From: Bacteroidota bacterium
GTDB lineage: Bacteria; Bacteroidota; Bacteroidia; J057; JADKCL01
Assembly: GCA_016718825.1 (NCBI GenBank)
Contig: JADKCL010000008.1
Coordinates: 1 to 64,000, forward strand
Reading direction: 5' to 3'
DNA length: 64,000 bases
In this document: one piece after another, positions 19,101 to 27,549 of the stretch
Layout: every line of letters begins with the position of its first letter
Position numbering within the stretch: the stretch's first letter is position 1
Notes under the pieces: model-generated
What the model was told of the DNA's origin: nothing
The model's input: the letters and a program-made list of their open reading frames with translations, nothing else
The model's database searches: none
Position numbers and translations under genes: made by a program

Positions 19101-19440
19101 TGGGGTTCCTAGCCAGACAAGTTCGTCGGCCTTTTTGGCCCAAATCCAGGTAGATCCTTTTGTTGGAATCGCAGCGCCACCAACTCAATTACCAGGAATT
19201 TCAATCTATCCAAACCCAAGTGCGGGCAAGGTTACCCTCGCGTGGCAAAGTAAAATGCCAAGTAAGGTCTTGATTAGCGTGTATAACAGTTTTGGACAAC
19301 TTATTCTTCAAAATGATGGTTCTGAGGTAATTGGAGCAAACCAACAAGTTATCGATTTGACTGGACAGGCGCCGAGTCTATATATCGTCAACATTCGTAG
19401 TAAAAATGGGGAATTCTCCGCAAAAGTCATTTTGTTATGA
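16198..19440 (+). CDS. SBBP/DUF7948-like secreted protein with T9SS sorting domain
   Basis: A very large exported protein. In order: SBBP beta-propeller blades (about residues 35-210; DGNVYVGGF-like and VTVTGSAWNG), a DUF7948-like domain (about 215-440; NQRGLKYYIVVHPGG, ALVIESSIGELVQP), a second SBBP series (about 445-960; repeated STFFGGxxxDE, DxxYIVGST), and a T9SS tail (ISIYPNPSAGKVTL). The 16198 start lacks an export signal; the true N-terminus is the scarred region from 15828, so the gene may no longer be exported, or the 5' reading is wrong. The stop overlaps the next ATG (ATGA). The role may be surface adhesion or a structural coat. Confidence 0.75.
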   Translation: MYNFDGANMGFRRACRILSRFAPFGLTRGTVANMSTGYDIHTVKIDTLMNVLWDVDYSSSGNHDDEGNALAIDPSNGNVYVGGFKDVSGQGTDFVTLMYNDAGSLQWSAMWNDTADGGDTVKALVVDASGNVTVTGSAWNGSSLDYHTVQYDDTGTLLWERSFNDKYNFTDAPMDIALTSDNGVVVTGQSLNPDSTWSYVTVKYLAHEFILPVDSDSVSTSLRWLTNRDQLLDTDTNLVERVKYYSNQCYPNLYFMADTLSYVFFQGVDTTNNDTLHRIDMTFNGANAAQKLLPMDKESYWNNYYLGHIPEGRPFVSLHDRLVKQEVWPNIDVVYSSNQRGLKYYIVVHPGGETGAISLEYHGYDALSVDGNEALVIESSIGELVQPQALAYEMDANGELDLLAWQPEYLVSGGEVTFDAIGSWTGDLVIEVNWGYVSYEAVGAKRWWGTYLGGSGNEFAYDLTIDQADNLYVAGSTGSSNFPIYGGSIYQPTFGGNIDAFVGKFNNQYHREWISYFGGNGEDQGYGVAHDLNSGTVFLCGETNSSNPSIPFPYQLSISGSYQDVLIKGYIAGFDDFTGSINWLTGFGGLGTTCKKIKTDVDGNIFVVGNSEQQSHLVTCTPPTGFFPICVPGSAYGQELRGSMSSISQDGFIVKFTHDRSLYWSTFFGGEESENLHGLAIDDARDLLYIVGSTSSSTVLFTTDPFPTWNHSGYFQDLNIPSIAGDVDGFIAQFSTNGEPNWSTFFGGTGNDEITDVEVSDAPNSEGYLMICGHTTSDTYAATMNLEPGFGNEGFPHFNGGLAFDEAYGGGDHDPFGAMFDDKGDCIWSSYLGGTEDEGIHFRSPSISVTESGAFYIGGFTYCGSNSSAQYPHFVTNSSFRSQPTHAGVSAANLVGDAYLFRFNNNAQFEFGTYFGGNDLLHTPQGANDILGAIECDDSHVYLAGGTSSNSNFPLSRPFSNSYYSSAIGVPSQTSSSAFLAQIQVDPFVGIAAPPTQLPGISIYPNPSAGKVTLAWQSKMPSKVLISVYNSFGQLILQNDGSEVIGANQQVIDLTGQAPSLYIVNIRSKNGEFSAKVILL

Positions 19441-20848
19441 AAAGGATTTGCGGTTGCATTTTATTCACATTCTTTTTAATCAGTGTATGTTTTGCGCAAC
19501 TCTGGGAACCCTTGGCTGGTGGAACATCATATTCAATAAGGAATGTATTTGCAGACTCGATTAGCAAAAAGCTATACCTCGTCGGGCATTTCAAATATGC
19601 TGGCGACACGATGGTGCTGGGAATCGCCGAATGGGACGGCCAAGCTTTCAAATGCCTTGGAGGAGGTATTCCCGATCCATGGTATTGCCTTCCTTCAAAT
19701 TACGCAGTCTGCATCAGCCCGTCTTTTATTTACAGCTATAACAATCAAGTCTTTGTAAGTGGCAATTTTGACACGATCGGTGGGGTCTATCCCATTGACG
19801 GCCTGGCAAGATGGGATGGCTCCCAATGGATTGATTGCGGAAATCCGACGAGTGCATTATCATCTCCGTCACGGATGGAAGACTCTTTGGTTGGGCGTTT
19901 GATTCCATCGAGGAACAAGGCCCGATGCAAGTCCTTGGACAATGGAACGGATTAGAATTGAACAATTTGGACACAGATGACATTTCTCCAATCGGTCGGC
20001 CCATTTCAAGTCGAGTTTTACAAAGGGGAATATTATTTCGCGGGTAACTTTAATCATCCAGATGGATACAAAGAAATCATTCGGTGGGATGGAGCAAATT
20101 GGAGAACCGTTGGCTCTGGAGTTAGGAATGGACGTTGAGCGTAATCAGAGTATTCAGAGGTCAGTTCTTTGTGGAGGAGAGTTCCATGCTGCTGATGGCA
20201 ATCCTGCAAGTAATTTCATGGCTTGGGACGGCAACCAATGGTACAATCCCTTCCCTAAAGTACTCTTTCACCAACAAGTAAACAAATTGGAAGATCATTG
20301 AGGCAGAGCTGTTTATGGTTGGAACCAGCAGTATGCCAAGGTGACAATTTGGGAAGGCCCTTTACAACCTTGCAAACTATGATGGTCACAAGTTTTGCTC
20401 CTTCGGCGGGCTTAACACTTATCCTTGGGATGTCGCAGGATTTGACAATGAAATCTTTGTAACTGGGGGTATGGGTATTCGTCTCTATGACAGTTTGACC
20501 AATTCGATTGGAGATACAATTAAATTCCTTGGTCACTGGATCGGCGGCGACTCCACCGACATCTGCATCTCCCAACCCGTCCGCATCCAAGACCCTACAT
20601 GGACGCAAAATGCTACCATCTCCCTCTACCCCAATCCAACAAATTCATCCTTCACGCTGACCCTCCCGCCCAACACATCCACATGCACCCTCAAAATCCA
20701 CGACATCACCGGCCGCGAGGTCGCGCCTGCCCGCACCTACCGCGCGGGTGACCCGCCTGTGGATGTGGCGCACCTGAGCGCAGGGCTGTATTTTGTGGAG
20801 GTGCGCGTCAAGGATCGGGTTGAGGTGGTGAAGTTGGTGAAGGAATAA
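19437..20848 (+). pseudogene. Decayed T9SS secreted protein
   Basis: An export signal (MKRICGCILFTFFLISVCFAQ) and repeats of the form EWDGQAF, ARWDGSQW, IRWDGANW, AWDGNQW belong to one protein that ends in a T9SS tail (ISLYPNPTNSSFTLTL to VKLVKE, stop at 20848). The pieces lie in at least four frame changes: 19437-19865, 19866-19990, 19995-20140, 20170-20300, then 20360-20848. The indels are close together and not all in homopolymers, so this looks like real decay. It overlaps the SBBP gene by ATGA. Confidence 0.7.
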
Positions 20849-20921
20849 TCCGGGAAGGCAGTCCCCATTTTCGCATTCCCATTCGAATTCCTATCTTCGG
20901 GGCAGTAATTTTCCACCGTTG

Positions 20922-21416
20922 ATGTCTATGAATAAGTTTCAGTTCATTTTCCTTTTTGCGATGGCCTCGCTGATCTTTTCCTGCGAATCCAGTTCCACTA
21001 CGACCACAGATGCCAACCCTGCGGCGGCAAGCGGTGACTCCGTGGCGCCGGCGCCGACCAATCCGCAAGCAAGCACTGAGATGGCGGTCAAACTCGCTTG
21101 CCGCGAAATTCGCAATTTGGACGATATCAGCCCGCTTTCCGAAATCCAGTTGATCATCGGAAGCCAAACCATCATCGTCGACTCCGCAAGTACCTGCGCC
21201 GAAATCACGCCCGATGCATGGGACAATTTTGAAATTCCAAAGGATGCCAAAGCGGCAGTCGGTGGTTGGTGGGCAGGTGCCGGAGACTATTATTACCTGA
21301 AAATCGAAGGTGCTGATGCCGTGGTGATGTACGGTTGGGCCGAGGAAGGTGCCGACGAAAAGGACATGTATCAGTACAAAGAAGTGAAACGCGCCAAATT
21401 GGTGGCAAGCTTCTAG
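20922..21416 (+). CDS. Lipoprotein of unknown function
   Basis: About 164 residues. Lipobox FSCE gives an acylated cysteine near residue 21, then a Thr/Ala/Pro-rich linker and a compact globular domain (CREIRNLDDISPLSEIQLIIG ... GDYYYLKIEGADAVVMYG). ATG at 20922 or 20928. The same low-complexity linker style (ASGDSVA) occurs in the YARHG lipoprotein 1.4 kb further on. Family unrecognised. Confidence 0.65.
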   Translation: MSMNKFQFIFLFAMASLIFSCESSSTTTTDANPAAASGDSVAPAPTNPQASTEMAVKLACREIRNLDDISPLSEIQLIIGSQTIIVDSASTCAEITPDAWDNFEIPKDAKAAVGGWWAGAGDYYYLKIEGADAVVMYGWAEEGADEKDMYQYKEVKRAKLVASF

Positions 21417-21432
21417 GTCGGCGCATGCAGCT

Positions 21433-21684
21433 ATGAAAACCAGCTGGGAAAGGCGCAAAGGCGACCACCTCGAATACTGCTTCTTGCGAGACGGCTACGT
21501 GACCGCCGGCGCCAATGACGGCACCATCGAAAGCGACGCTGCGGGCGCAGTGACCTTCGAAGCATTCCTGTCCGGCCAATACCAAGACAGCATTCGCGCA
21601 GCTTTCGGGCCGAAGGTTTTGCAGGAAGTGATCGCGGCAGTGTTGGCCTTGAAGGATGCCCCACCCCATGGCACGGCAGAATGA
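21433..21684 (+). CDS. Small unknown protein in an overlapping chain
   Basis: An 83-residue frame between the lipoprotein and the DUF2306-like gene, overlapping the latter's start by ATGA. Contains HLEYCFLRDGYVTAGANDG and a helical GPKVLQEVIAAVLALKD. No signal peptide or known domain. The tight spacing supports a real gene, though it could be an incidental frame. Confidence 0.45.
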   Translation: MKTSWERRKGDHLEYCFLRDGYVTAGANDGTIESDAAGAVTFEAFLSGQYQDSIRAAFGPKVLQEVIAAVLALKDAPPHGTAE

Positions 21685-22331
21685 ATACGGTCCCCACCCA
21701 TTCGGCAAGCCTTCCCAAGCGCCTTTTCCAAGCTGCTCTCCTGATCGCCTACGCCTACTTTTGCTGGCTGATGCTCGAGATTTCGCTGCAGTACATTCCG
21801 ATCCACACCGACGTGGCCTTTTTGCGCATCAAGCAGGACGAAATCGCCCTCGGATACTATAAAATCGCCTTTTTTACGCATGTCTTCGCGGCGCCACTCT
21901 GTTTGTTGGCCGGCTTCACGCAGTTTTCAAAGTTGATTCGGCGCAAATTGCCCAAGGTGCATCGGTGGAGCGGTTGGCTGTATGTCACTTCCGTCATCGG
22001 ATTTGCAGCTCCCTCCGGATTCGTGATGGGCGTACATGCCAACGGCGGATGGCCTTCGCAGCTAGCCTTTTGTTTGTTGGGGGCTTTGTGGCTGATTTTT
22101 ACTATTTTGGCAGTGAAGCGTGCCGCCCAAGGTGACTTCAAGGCGCACCGCGCTTGGATGATCCGCAGTTTTGCGCTTGCCCTCTCGGCCATTACCTTGC
22201 GTGCCTGGAAATGGATCTTGGTCGGCCTGTTTGAACCCCGCCCGATGCACGTGTACATGCTTATCGCGTGGCTCGGTTGGACGCTGAACCTTCTTGTTGC
22301 AGAAATCATCATTCGAAAAATAAAACAATGA
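21681..22331 (+). CDS. DUF2306-like multi-pass membrane protein
   Basis: 216 residues with about six hydrophobic helices (residues 15-35, 62-80, 100-115, 125-145, 160-180, 190-210). The family features KVHRWSGWLYV, and DFKAHRAWMIRSFALALSAITLRAW are readable: conserved His/Arg that may bind haem or quinone in related cytochrome-like proteins. The biochemical role is not established. Its stop overlaps the next ATG (ATGA at 22328). Confidence 0.75.
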   Translation: MNTVPTHSASLPKRLFQAALLIAYAYFCWLMLEISLQYIPIHTDVAFLRIKQDEIALGYYKIAFFTHVFAAPLCLLAGFTQFSKLIRRKLPKVHRWSGWLYVTSVIGFAAPSGFVMGVHANGGWPSQLAFCLLGALWLIFTILAVKRAAQGDFKAHRAWMIRSFALALSAITLRAWKWILVGLFEPRPMHVYMLIAWLGWTLNLLVAEIIIRKIKQ

Positions 22332-23227
22332 AAAAGACCCTGTTCTACTCCTTTTTGAGCCTCGCGGTTCTTGCCGGATGCGCGGACAAGTCCTCCGAAT
22401 CCACCTCCGGTACCGCTGCGGCGACTGGCGATTCGGTAGCCTCGACCGCCTCGACCGCAGAAACGGCCTCCTCTGCAAAAGTCGATGAGACAGCTGAATT
22501 AGGCTGCTACGTCGGCGAATTCGTAGCTGAGAAATTCCAGAAAGGAAAGAACCCAAGCCATAGCAACCGCATCAACATCTCAATCGATGAACTGAGCGAT
22601 TACAAGGTGAAGGGCCACAGCGTCGTCGCTGGAAATTCCCGTCCGTTTTCAGGCACTTACGACATCAAGGAAGACGGAAGCTACACGATCGAGGCCGCAG
22701 AGCCCGGCGATGACAAGTACGACGGCAAATTCTCCTTTGTATTGGATCCGGCTTCGCGTACCGTCAGGGGCACTTGGGTTGCCAACGACCCCAAACTCGC
22801 GGTGACCGAACGCAGCTACGACCTCATTTACAAGACCTTCAAGTATGATCCCGACGCCGAATTGCCCGAAGAGGTAGGTTGGGCAGATCTTTATTCGACC
22901 GTTCCCGATCCCGAATGGCAGCGTGCCGAGCGCACCACCGATGAAGTCACCAAATACAATGCTTCGAAGGTCAAGCTCAAGAAGGAGGACGTCGAAAACA
23001 TGTACAAAAGCGACATGGAAATCCTGCGCAATTCGATTTATGCGCGGCACGGCTACAGCTTCAAAACCCGCAAAATGCGTTATGTTTTTGACACCTACGT
23101 CGATTGGTACATTCCGATGAGCACCGATGTTTCCAAGGAATTGACCCCACTCGAGCAAGAAAACATCGCCTTGCTCAAGCGCTATGAGCAGCATGCCGAG
23201 ACCTATTATGATACGTTTGGGAGGTAG
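22328..23227 (+). CDS. YARHG-domain lipoprotein
   Basis: Start set at 22328, where ATG overlaps the preceding stop; the frame is open upstream but without a signal. The lipobox LAGC (Cys near residue 18) precedes a Thr/Ala-rich linker, a beta-rich middle domain (YKVKGHSVVAGNSRPFSGTYD), and a C-terminal YARHG domain (MEILRNSIYARHGYSFK). YARHG domains are extracellular and of unknown precise function, often in peptidoglycan-linked or envelope proteins. Confidence 0.8.
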   Translation: MKKTLFYSFLSLAVLAGCADKSSESTSGTAAATGDSVASTASTAETASSAKVDETAELGCYVGEFVAEKFQKGKNPSHSNRINISIDELSDYKVKGHSVVAGNSRPFSGTYDIKEDGSYTIEAAEPGDDKYDGKFSFVLDPASRTVRGTWVANDPKLAVTERSYDLIYKTFKYDPDAELPEEVGWADLYSTVPDPEWQRAERTTDEVTKYNASKVKLKKEDVENMYKSDMEILRNSIYARHGYSFKTRKMRYVFDTYVDWYIPMSTDVSKELTPLEQENIALLKRYEQHAETYYDTFGR

Positions 23228-23302
23228 GAAGCTGAATTGATATGAATGCAGACGGCTCGAATCGGAAGCAAAATGCTCTGTGCGCCATTGCAGCTTAAAT
23301 TT

Positions 23303-23485
23303 CGCCTCACCCCCGCCCCTCTCCACAAGTTCGCTTGACGCGAATTTGTGGAGAGCGGTGCCGTCAAGGGTGCAATTTGTGCCTAGGCCTGTCGTAATCC
23401 CTGCCGTATTCCAATACCCATTACGGCCCCCCTCTCCGCGATTTTTCCGCAAGAAAAAAACGTGGAGAGGGGCGGGGGTGAGGCG
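23303..23485. repeat. 183-bp MITE-like element with 24-bp terminal inverted repeats
   Basis: Perfect 24-bp ends: 23303-23326 (starts CGCCTCACCCCCGCCC) pairs with 23462-23485. Internal hairpins exist (CCACAAGTTCGC ... GCGAATTTGTGG). It contains no gene and sits between a lipoprotein and an esterase, extending the esterase frame upstream artificially. Confidence 0.75.
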
Positions 23486-23546
23486 ACGACGTTGGCCGAA
23501 CCTCTCACTTTTCATCTACGAAAATCGATTTCCAGGGCTGAATCCT

Positions 23547-24677
23547 ATGCGAATTTTCCTGTTGGCAATGTTTTTTGCCCTCACCTTCACCACCTCGCCC
23601 GCGCAGCGCAATCTCACATTGCACCTTTTCGCCCCGGGCTTGCCCGACACGACAAAAGTATATGTCGCCGGCAATGCCGAAGCCCTCGGCGGATGGAATC
23701 CCGGCAAGGTAATGTTGCAGTTTCAAGGCCAATCCAATTGGAAACTGGTCGTACAGCTCCCTGACAATTCGCCCGTCGAATACAAATACACGCTCGGAAG
23801 TTGGGAGAAGGAAGGGCTGGATGCGCAAGGAAAGGTGCGGACCAATTTCAAGATCACCGACCCGGCGCAGACGGTGGCATTCGACACCATCACACGTTGG
23901 CTGGATGGGAAGCGCGCAAGACCTTCGGGAAAGGTCACCGGCGAACTGCATTACCACCGCGATGTACAGCCTGTGGGATTGGCAAAACGCGACGTCGTGG
24001 TTTGGTTGCCTCCGGGTTATGCGGAGAATTCCAAGCGACGTTATCCCGTGCTGTACATGCACGACGGGCAAAATCTATTTGATCCCGCGACGAGCAGCTT
24101 CGGGGTGGATTGGCAGGTGGATGAGACCTGTGACAGCCTGATGCGGGCTGGCAAAATTCCGCCAATGATCGTCGTGGGCGTGTACAACAGCAGCGACCGC
24201 CGCGCCGAATACAGCCCCGGCGAAAAAGGAACGGCCTACGTCCACTTCTTGATCCACCAACTCAAGCCGTTGATCGACAGTGTTTACCGCACCGATCCGA
24301 GACAGAAGTCCACCTATACCGGCGGTTCGTCGATGGGCGGGCTGATTTCGTTTATGCTGGTTTGGGAGCATTCGGATGTGTTTTCGAAGGCGATCTGCAT
24401 GTCGCCGGCCTTTCAGTTTTTGCAGTTTGATTATTTGCCGACGGTGAATCAAGACCAAGGAAAGCGCCGCAAGGCCGTTTGGTACATCGACAACGGCGGA
24501 AAAGGCTTGGAAATCACGCTGCAACCGGGCATCGATGCGATGCGCAAGGCCTTGGTCGACAAAGGCTACCGCGAAGGCAAGGACTTTTTCTGGGTCATCG
24601 ATCCGGAGGCCGAGCATTTCGAATCCGCCTGGGCCAAACGGATGCCAAAGGCACTGGAATTGCTGTTGGGCAGGTGA
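23547..24677 (+). CDS. CBM20-like + esterase D-family secreted hydrolase
   Basis: A signal peptide (MRIFLLAMFFALTFTTSPAQ) sets the start at the ATG at 23547; the longer frame reads through the MITE-like element. Residues 22-120 form a starch-binding-like beta domain (VYVAGNAEALGGWNPGKV, VEYKYTLGSWEKEG). The rest is an alpha/beta-hydrolase of the esterase D/enterochelin esterase type: VLYMHDGQNLFD, nucleophile GGSSMGGLIS and late His in AEHFESAW. Combination suggests an acylated-sugar or siderophore esterase; the substrate is not given. Confidence 0.8.
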   Translation: MRIFLLAMFFALTFTTSPAQRNLTLHLFAPGLPDTTKVYVAGNAEALGGWNPGKVMLQFQGQSNWKLVVQLPDNSPVEYKYTLGSWEKEGLDAQGKVRTNFKITDPAQTVAFDTITRWLDGKRARPSGKVTGELHYHRDVQPVGLAKRDVVVWLPPGYAENSKRRYPVLYMHDGQNLFDPATSSFGVDWQVDETCDSLMRAGKIPPMIVVGVYNSSDRRAEYSPGEKGTAYVHFLIHQLKPLIDSVYRTDPRQKSTYTGGSSMGGLISFMLVWEHSDVFSKAICMSPAFQFLQFDYLPTVNQDQGKRRKAVWYIDNGGKGLEITLQPGIDAMRKALVDKGYREGKDFFWVIDPEAEHFESAWAKRMPKALELLLGR

Positions 24678-24698
24678 AGCATAGTCTTTGAAATTCTT

Positions 24699-24762
24699 GC
24701 CACGAAGACACGAAGGCACGAAGAAATGCATGTCAACTTTGTGTCTTTGTGTCTTCGTGGCC
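24699..24762. repeat. Palindromic interspersed element, copy 3
   Basis: Arms GCCACGAAGACACGAAGGCA and TTTGTGTCTTCGTGGCC, followed by a run of A. It lies between two convergent genes (24677 and 24782) and could terminate both. Confidence 0.7.
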
Positions 24763-24781
24763 AATAAAAAAAACAAGCAAT

Positions 24782-25114
24782 TCACCGAATACAAGCCAAA
24801 AGCGCAGCCTCGAGGGCGGGCATATCCGGCGAAGAGGCACTGAGAATGTACCGTTTTTGCTGACCGTTTTCTTCTGTCAGAATCGTGCCTGAACAGTTGT
24901 TGCAGAGTTCGCGGTGGAAGACTTTGTTGTCGATGGCCGCATTGAATGCCGAGACCAAATGCATGTATTCTTGGTCGGAAAGGGCCTTTTCCAACTGCTG
25001 GGGTGCCGTCGCGGTTGCACCCAACGAGGACTTCCCGTTGTTGGAAAATAGCAGTCGGGGCCCCTCATCGAGTAGTTCGAATACATTTCCTATTTTGTCG
25101 CTGTAGCGATACAT
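24782..25114 (-). CDS. Hypothetical protein
   Basis: 110 residues from the ATG at 25114 (a TTG lies two codons earlier). A cytosolic-looking protein with CNNCSG in the middle (possible Cys pair) and a helical C-terminus (MPALEAALLACIR). No homologous family is recognised. The opposite-strand frame is a shadow. Confidence 0.55.
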   Translation of the reverse strand: MYRYSDKIGNVFELLDEGPRLLFSNNGKSSLGATATAPQQLEKALSDQEYMHLVSAFNAAIDNKVFHRELCNNCSGTILTEENGQQKRYILSASSPDMPALEAALLACIR

Positions 25115-25221
25115 AAGCAAGCGTTGAAGGTCCGACTAGAATAAATTTAGGCCAAATTCGGGAAAAAGACAAATCCAAGGATGAACGCAACATGAAAAGT
25201 AAATGCTCAAATCCCTCCAAC

Positions 25222-25256
25222 TTTTCACTTTTAGCTTTTCACTTTTCACTTCTAAC
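25222..25256. repeat. Heptamer tract TTTTCAC-TTTTAGC-TTTTCAC-TTTTCAC-TTCTAAC
   Basis: Five units in strict 7-bp register. The last unit contains the stop codon (25252-25254, minus strand) of the following gene. An almost identical order of units appears at 61235-61269. Confidence 0.8.
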
Positions 25257-25698
25257 TCAGTCTTCGTTCCAAATGAATCCATCCACTTGACCCAGCGCAG
25301 GCGCCTGAAGACCAAGGGCCATTGAGCATCAGCACACCTTTCACCCAATTCGGCCGAAGTTTGTAATCCTTGAGGCACCAATAGGCATAGGACCAGAGAT
25401 TTTGGCGTTTGATGCCGAGTTCGCGAAATTCCACGCTACCCTCTGGGGCCCATTCGCCAACCAAATCCATGACACCCAAAATATGCGTGCTATCCTCCAT
25501 GTTGATTTGCGCTTCGCCTACCAATTCATCTCCATCGACCTCCAAATTCAGCCTGAAATGATACCTTTCCGCCAAACCACGCGGCTTTTGGGTGATATAA
25601 CCGACCCATTCGCCCGCCATATCTTCCCGGGTTTGGGCGAAAAGCGGAAAAGCATTGGCAAACAATAGGACAAGCAACAAAACAATCGTACGATTCAT
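25252..25698 (-). CDS. Secreted hypothetical protein
   Basis: 148 residues from the ATG at 25698: signal MNRTIVLLLVLLFANAFPLFAQ, then a beta-rich domain opening with MAGEWVGYITQ, as in lipocalin-like or DUF-type barrel proteins, with VDGDELVGEAQINMED and a Trp-rich C-terminus. The C-terminal stop lies in the heptamer tract. It diverges from the helical gene at 25839. Function unknown. Confidence 0.65.
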   Translation of the reverse strand: MNRTIVLLLVLLFANAFPLFAQTREDMAGEWVGYITQKPRGLAERYHFRLNLEVDGDELVGEAQINMEDSTHILGVMDLVGEWAPEGSVEFRELGIKRQNLWSYAYWCLKDYKLRPNWVKGVLMLNGPWSSGACAGSSGWIHLERRLS

Positions 25699-25838
25699 AG
25701 AATCTCCCTGATTTTGACCAAAGAACGCGAAGCAGGCCCATTGGTTACAGGTTATTTCGGATTGGCCTGTCCCAGAGGAACAAAGGCAACAAAAAACTGC
25801 CCCGAATTTCCTACATTTAGCCTCAAAGTGCCCTTGCA

Positions 25839-27257
25839 ATGCGAGAATCCAAACTTTGTCAGCATTTGTTGCAGTTGCCCGAACCGATGCGCAAGCAATT
25901 TCGGCTGTACTTGGCTTCGCCCTATTTTAATCCACTGCCGCGGTTTGTCGACTTGTTGGACATTCTCGAAAACCATTTGCTCAAGTACAAATCCCGGAAC
26001 ATGACCGAAGAGGCCGTTTGGGTGCTGTACTTTCCCAAAAACCCATTCGACCGCAACAAACTCCGGAAGGATTGCACCGCGTTGCTCAAACTTTTGGTTG
26101 CATTTTTGAGTCAAGCTGCTTTTGACCTCGACCGCCCGCAGCAATTTTCGTTGCTCATTCGTCAGTTGAATGCTTTGGAATTGCATCCCTATTTCAAGGC
26201 GTATGCAGAGGAGGCTGACGAAGTCTTGAAGGAAGCCGAGGCGAATGGAAAACCCGTGTTTGGCATTGTGGCAGACATCGGACTCGAACATTACCGCAAT
26301 GACCTGTCCCAAAATTTCCGCAATTCGGATGTCGATCTCGGCAAATTGATTGATGCTGCCGAACTGGATTATTGCATTCGGAAGATGGAATTGCTGTATG
26401 CGAAGCTCAATCATTGGATCGTTACGGCAAAGGGGCAACGCAGGCAGGAGGAGGCTTTTTTAGAGCTTGTTGGACGCCGATTGGCAGACCTTCCCGCGCA
26501 AACCAAAATGTATTACCATCTCTACGAATGCACGCGCGAAGCCACGGCGGAATCCCATTTCCATGCCTTTCGCGAACTGCTGCGCGGGATGCAGCCCTCC
26601 CCCAATCAGGCCGATATGTACCTCGCGGCATTGAATTATTGTGCGCGGAGACTCAACGTGGGCCGTTCGGATTACCTTTCTGAAACCCATTTTTTGCACC
26701 GCGAAATGTTGGATCTCGGCCTGATGGCGCCCGTTCTGAATCAGATTTCGCCCAATTTCAAGAATGCGGTCGTCGTTGCGGCACGATTGGGCGAAGTTGC
26801 CTGGGCCAGAAAGTTGGTTGATTCCTTCGAAGACACCCTGTGTTTACCCCAAAATCTCAACGCGAAACAATTCGCCGAGGGCATCATCGCCTTTCATGAG
26901 GGGAATTTGCAACAGGCAGAACCTTGTTTCCACCGGCTGTTGGGTGATTTCGAAGACATTTTCTACGGATTGGATGCGCGCGGCTATTTGCTGCGGATTT
27001 ATTATGAACTCGGCAACCAAATCGGCCTGGAGTCGCTGCTGGAAAGCTACCGCATGTACATCAAGCGCAACCCCGCGCTCACGCCCGCCCGCAGGGAAAG
27101 CCACAGCGAATTCATCCGCTACGTCCGCCGCCTCACCCATGTCAATCCGCACGACGAAGCCGCCCTCACCCGCCTGGAAACAGAAATCCAACAAGGCACC
27201 CGCATTCCCGCCACCGCTTGGCTCCTCCAAAAAGTGCAAGCCCTGAAGCGACGGTAA
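25839..27257 (+). CDS. Long all-helical protein of Bacteroidota type
   Basis: 472 residues, no signal, nearly all helix with TPR-like periodicity (LNYCARRLN, ARKLVDSFEDT, HEGNLQQAEPCFHRLLGD). The opening LCQHLLQLPEPMRKQFRLYLASPYFN is a typical N-terminal helix pair in a Bacteroidota-specific protein group. It probably acts as a cytosolic scaffold; no enzymatic motif is seen. It resembles in design the frameshifted gene at 30946, which has LLIRSLDQTEKRYFTVYAKRH at its N-terminus. Confidence 0.7.
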   Translation: MRESKLCQHLLQLPEPMRKQFRLYLASPYFNPLPRFVDLLDILENHLLKYKSRNMTEEAVWVLYFPKNPFDRNKLRKDCTALLKLLVAFLSQAAFDLDRPQQFSLLIRQLNALELHPYFKAYAEEADEVLKEAEANGKPVFGIVADIGLEHYRNDLSQNFRNSDVDLGKLIDAAELDYCIRKMELLYAKLNHWIVTAKGQRRQEEAFLELVGRRLADLPAQTKMYYHLYECTREATAESHFHAFRELLRGMQPSPNQADMYLAALNYCARRLNVGRSDYLSETHFLHREMLDLGLMAPVLNQISPNFKNAVVVAARLGEVAWARKLVDSFEDTLCLPQNLNAKQFAEGIIAFHEGNLQQAEPCFHRLLGDFEDIFYGLDARGYLLRIYYELGNQIGLESLLESYRMYIKRNPALTPARRESHSEFIRYVRRLTHVNPHDEAALTRLETEIQQGTRIPATAWLLQKVQALKRR

Positions 27258-27277
27258 TATTGAAGCGGCGGCAGTGA

Positions 27278-27421
27278 TGAAGCGTCGGCCTCCGGCCGAA
27301 CGCTGATCGACCGCACGCCTCCGGCGTAATAAAGAAAGTTCCAAGATGCTGAAAATGAAAAGATAAGCGTCACAGAAGCGGCGGCCAAGTTTTGAAGCGG
27401 CGGCCTCCGGCCGAACGCTGA
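27278..27421. repeat. Direct repeat pair GCCTCCGGCCGAACGCTGA
   Basis: Two copies of about 29 bp (27278-27306 and 27393-27421) each with a GGCCTCCGGCC palindrome, plus shorter CCTCCGGC words at 27317 and 27435. They fill the convergent gap (27258-27549) between the helical gene and a T9SS gene. Nothing else is visible in the gap. Confidence 0.7.
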
Positions 27422-27549
27422 CCCTGCAGCAAAGCCTCCGGCTTGCGAATGTCATCAAGCGCATCACGACCTTTTTTACCCAAAAACAGAAACAGCCCAT
27501 CGGTTCCCCGACAGGCCATTCCCAAAAAATCATTCCCAAGAAAACCAAC

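Noticed and set aside
23280..23546. Extended N-terminus of the esterase
   Set aside because: The extra 89 residues are encoded by a MITE-like repeat and lack export features, while the ATG at 23547 gives a good signal peptide.
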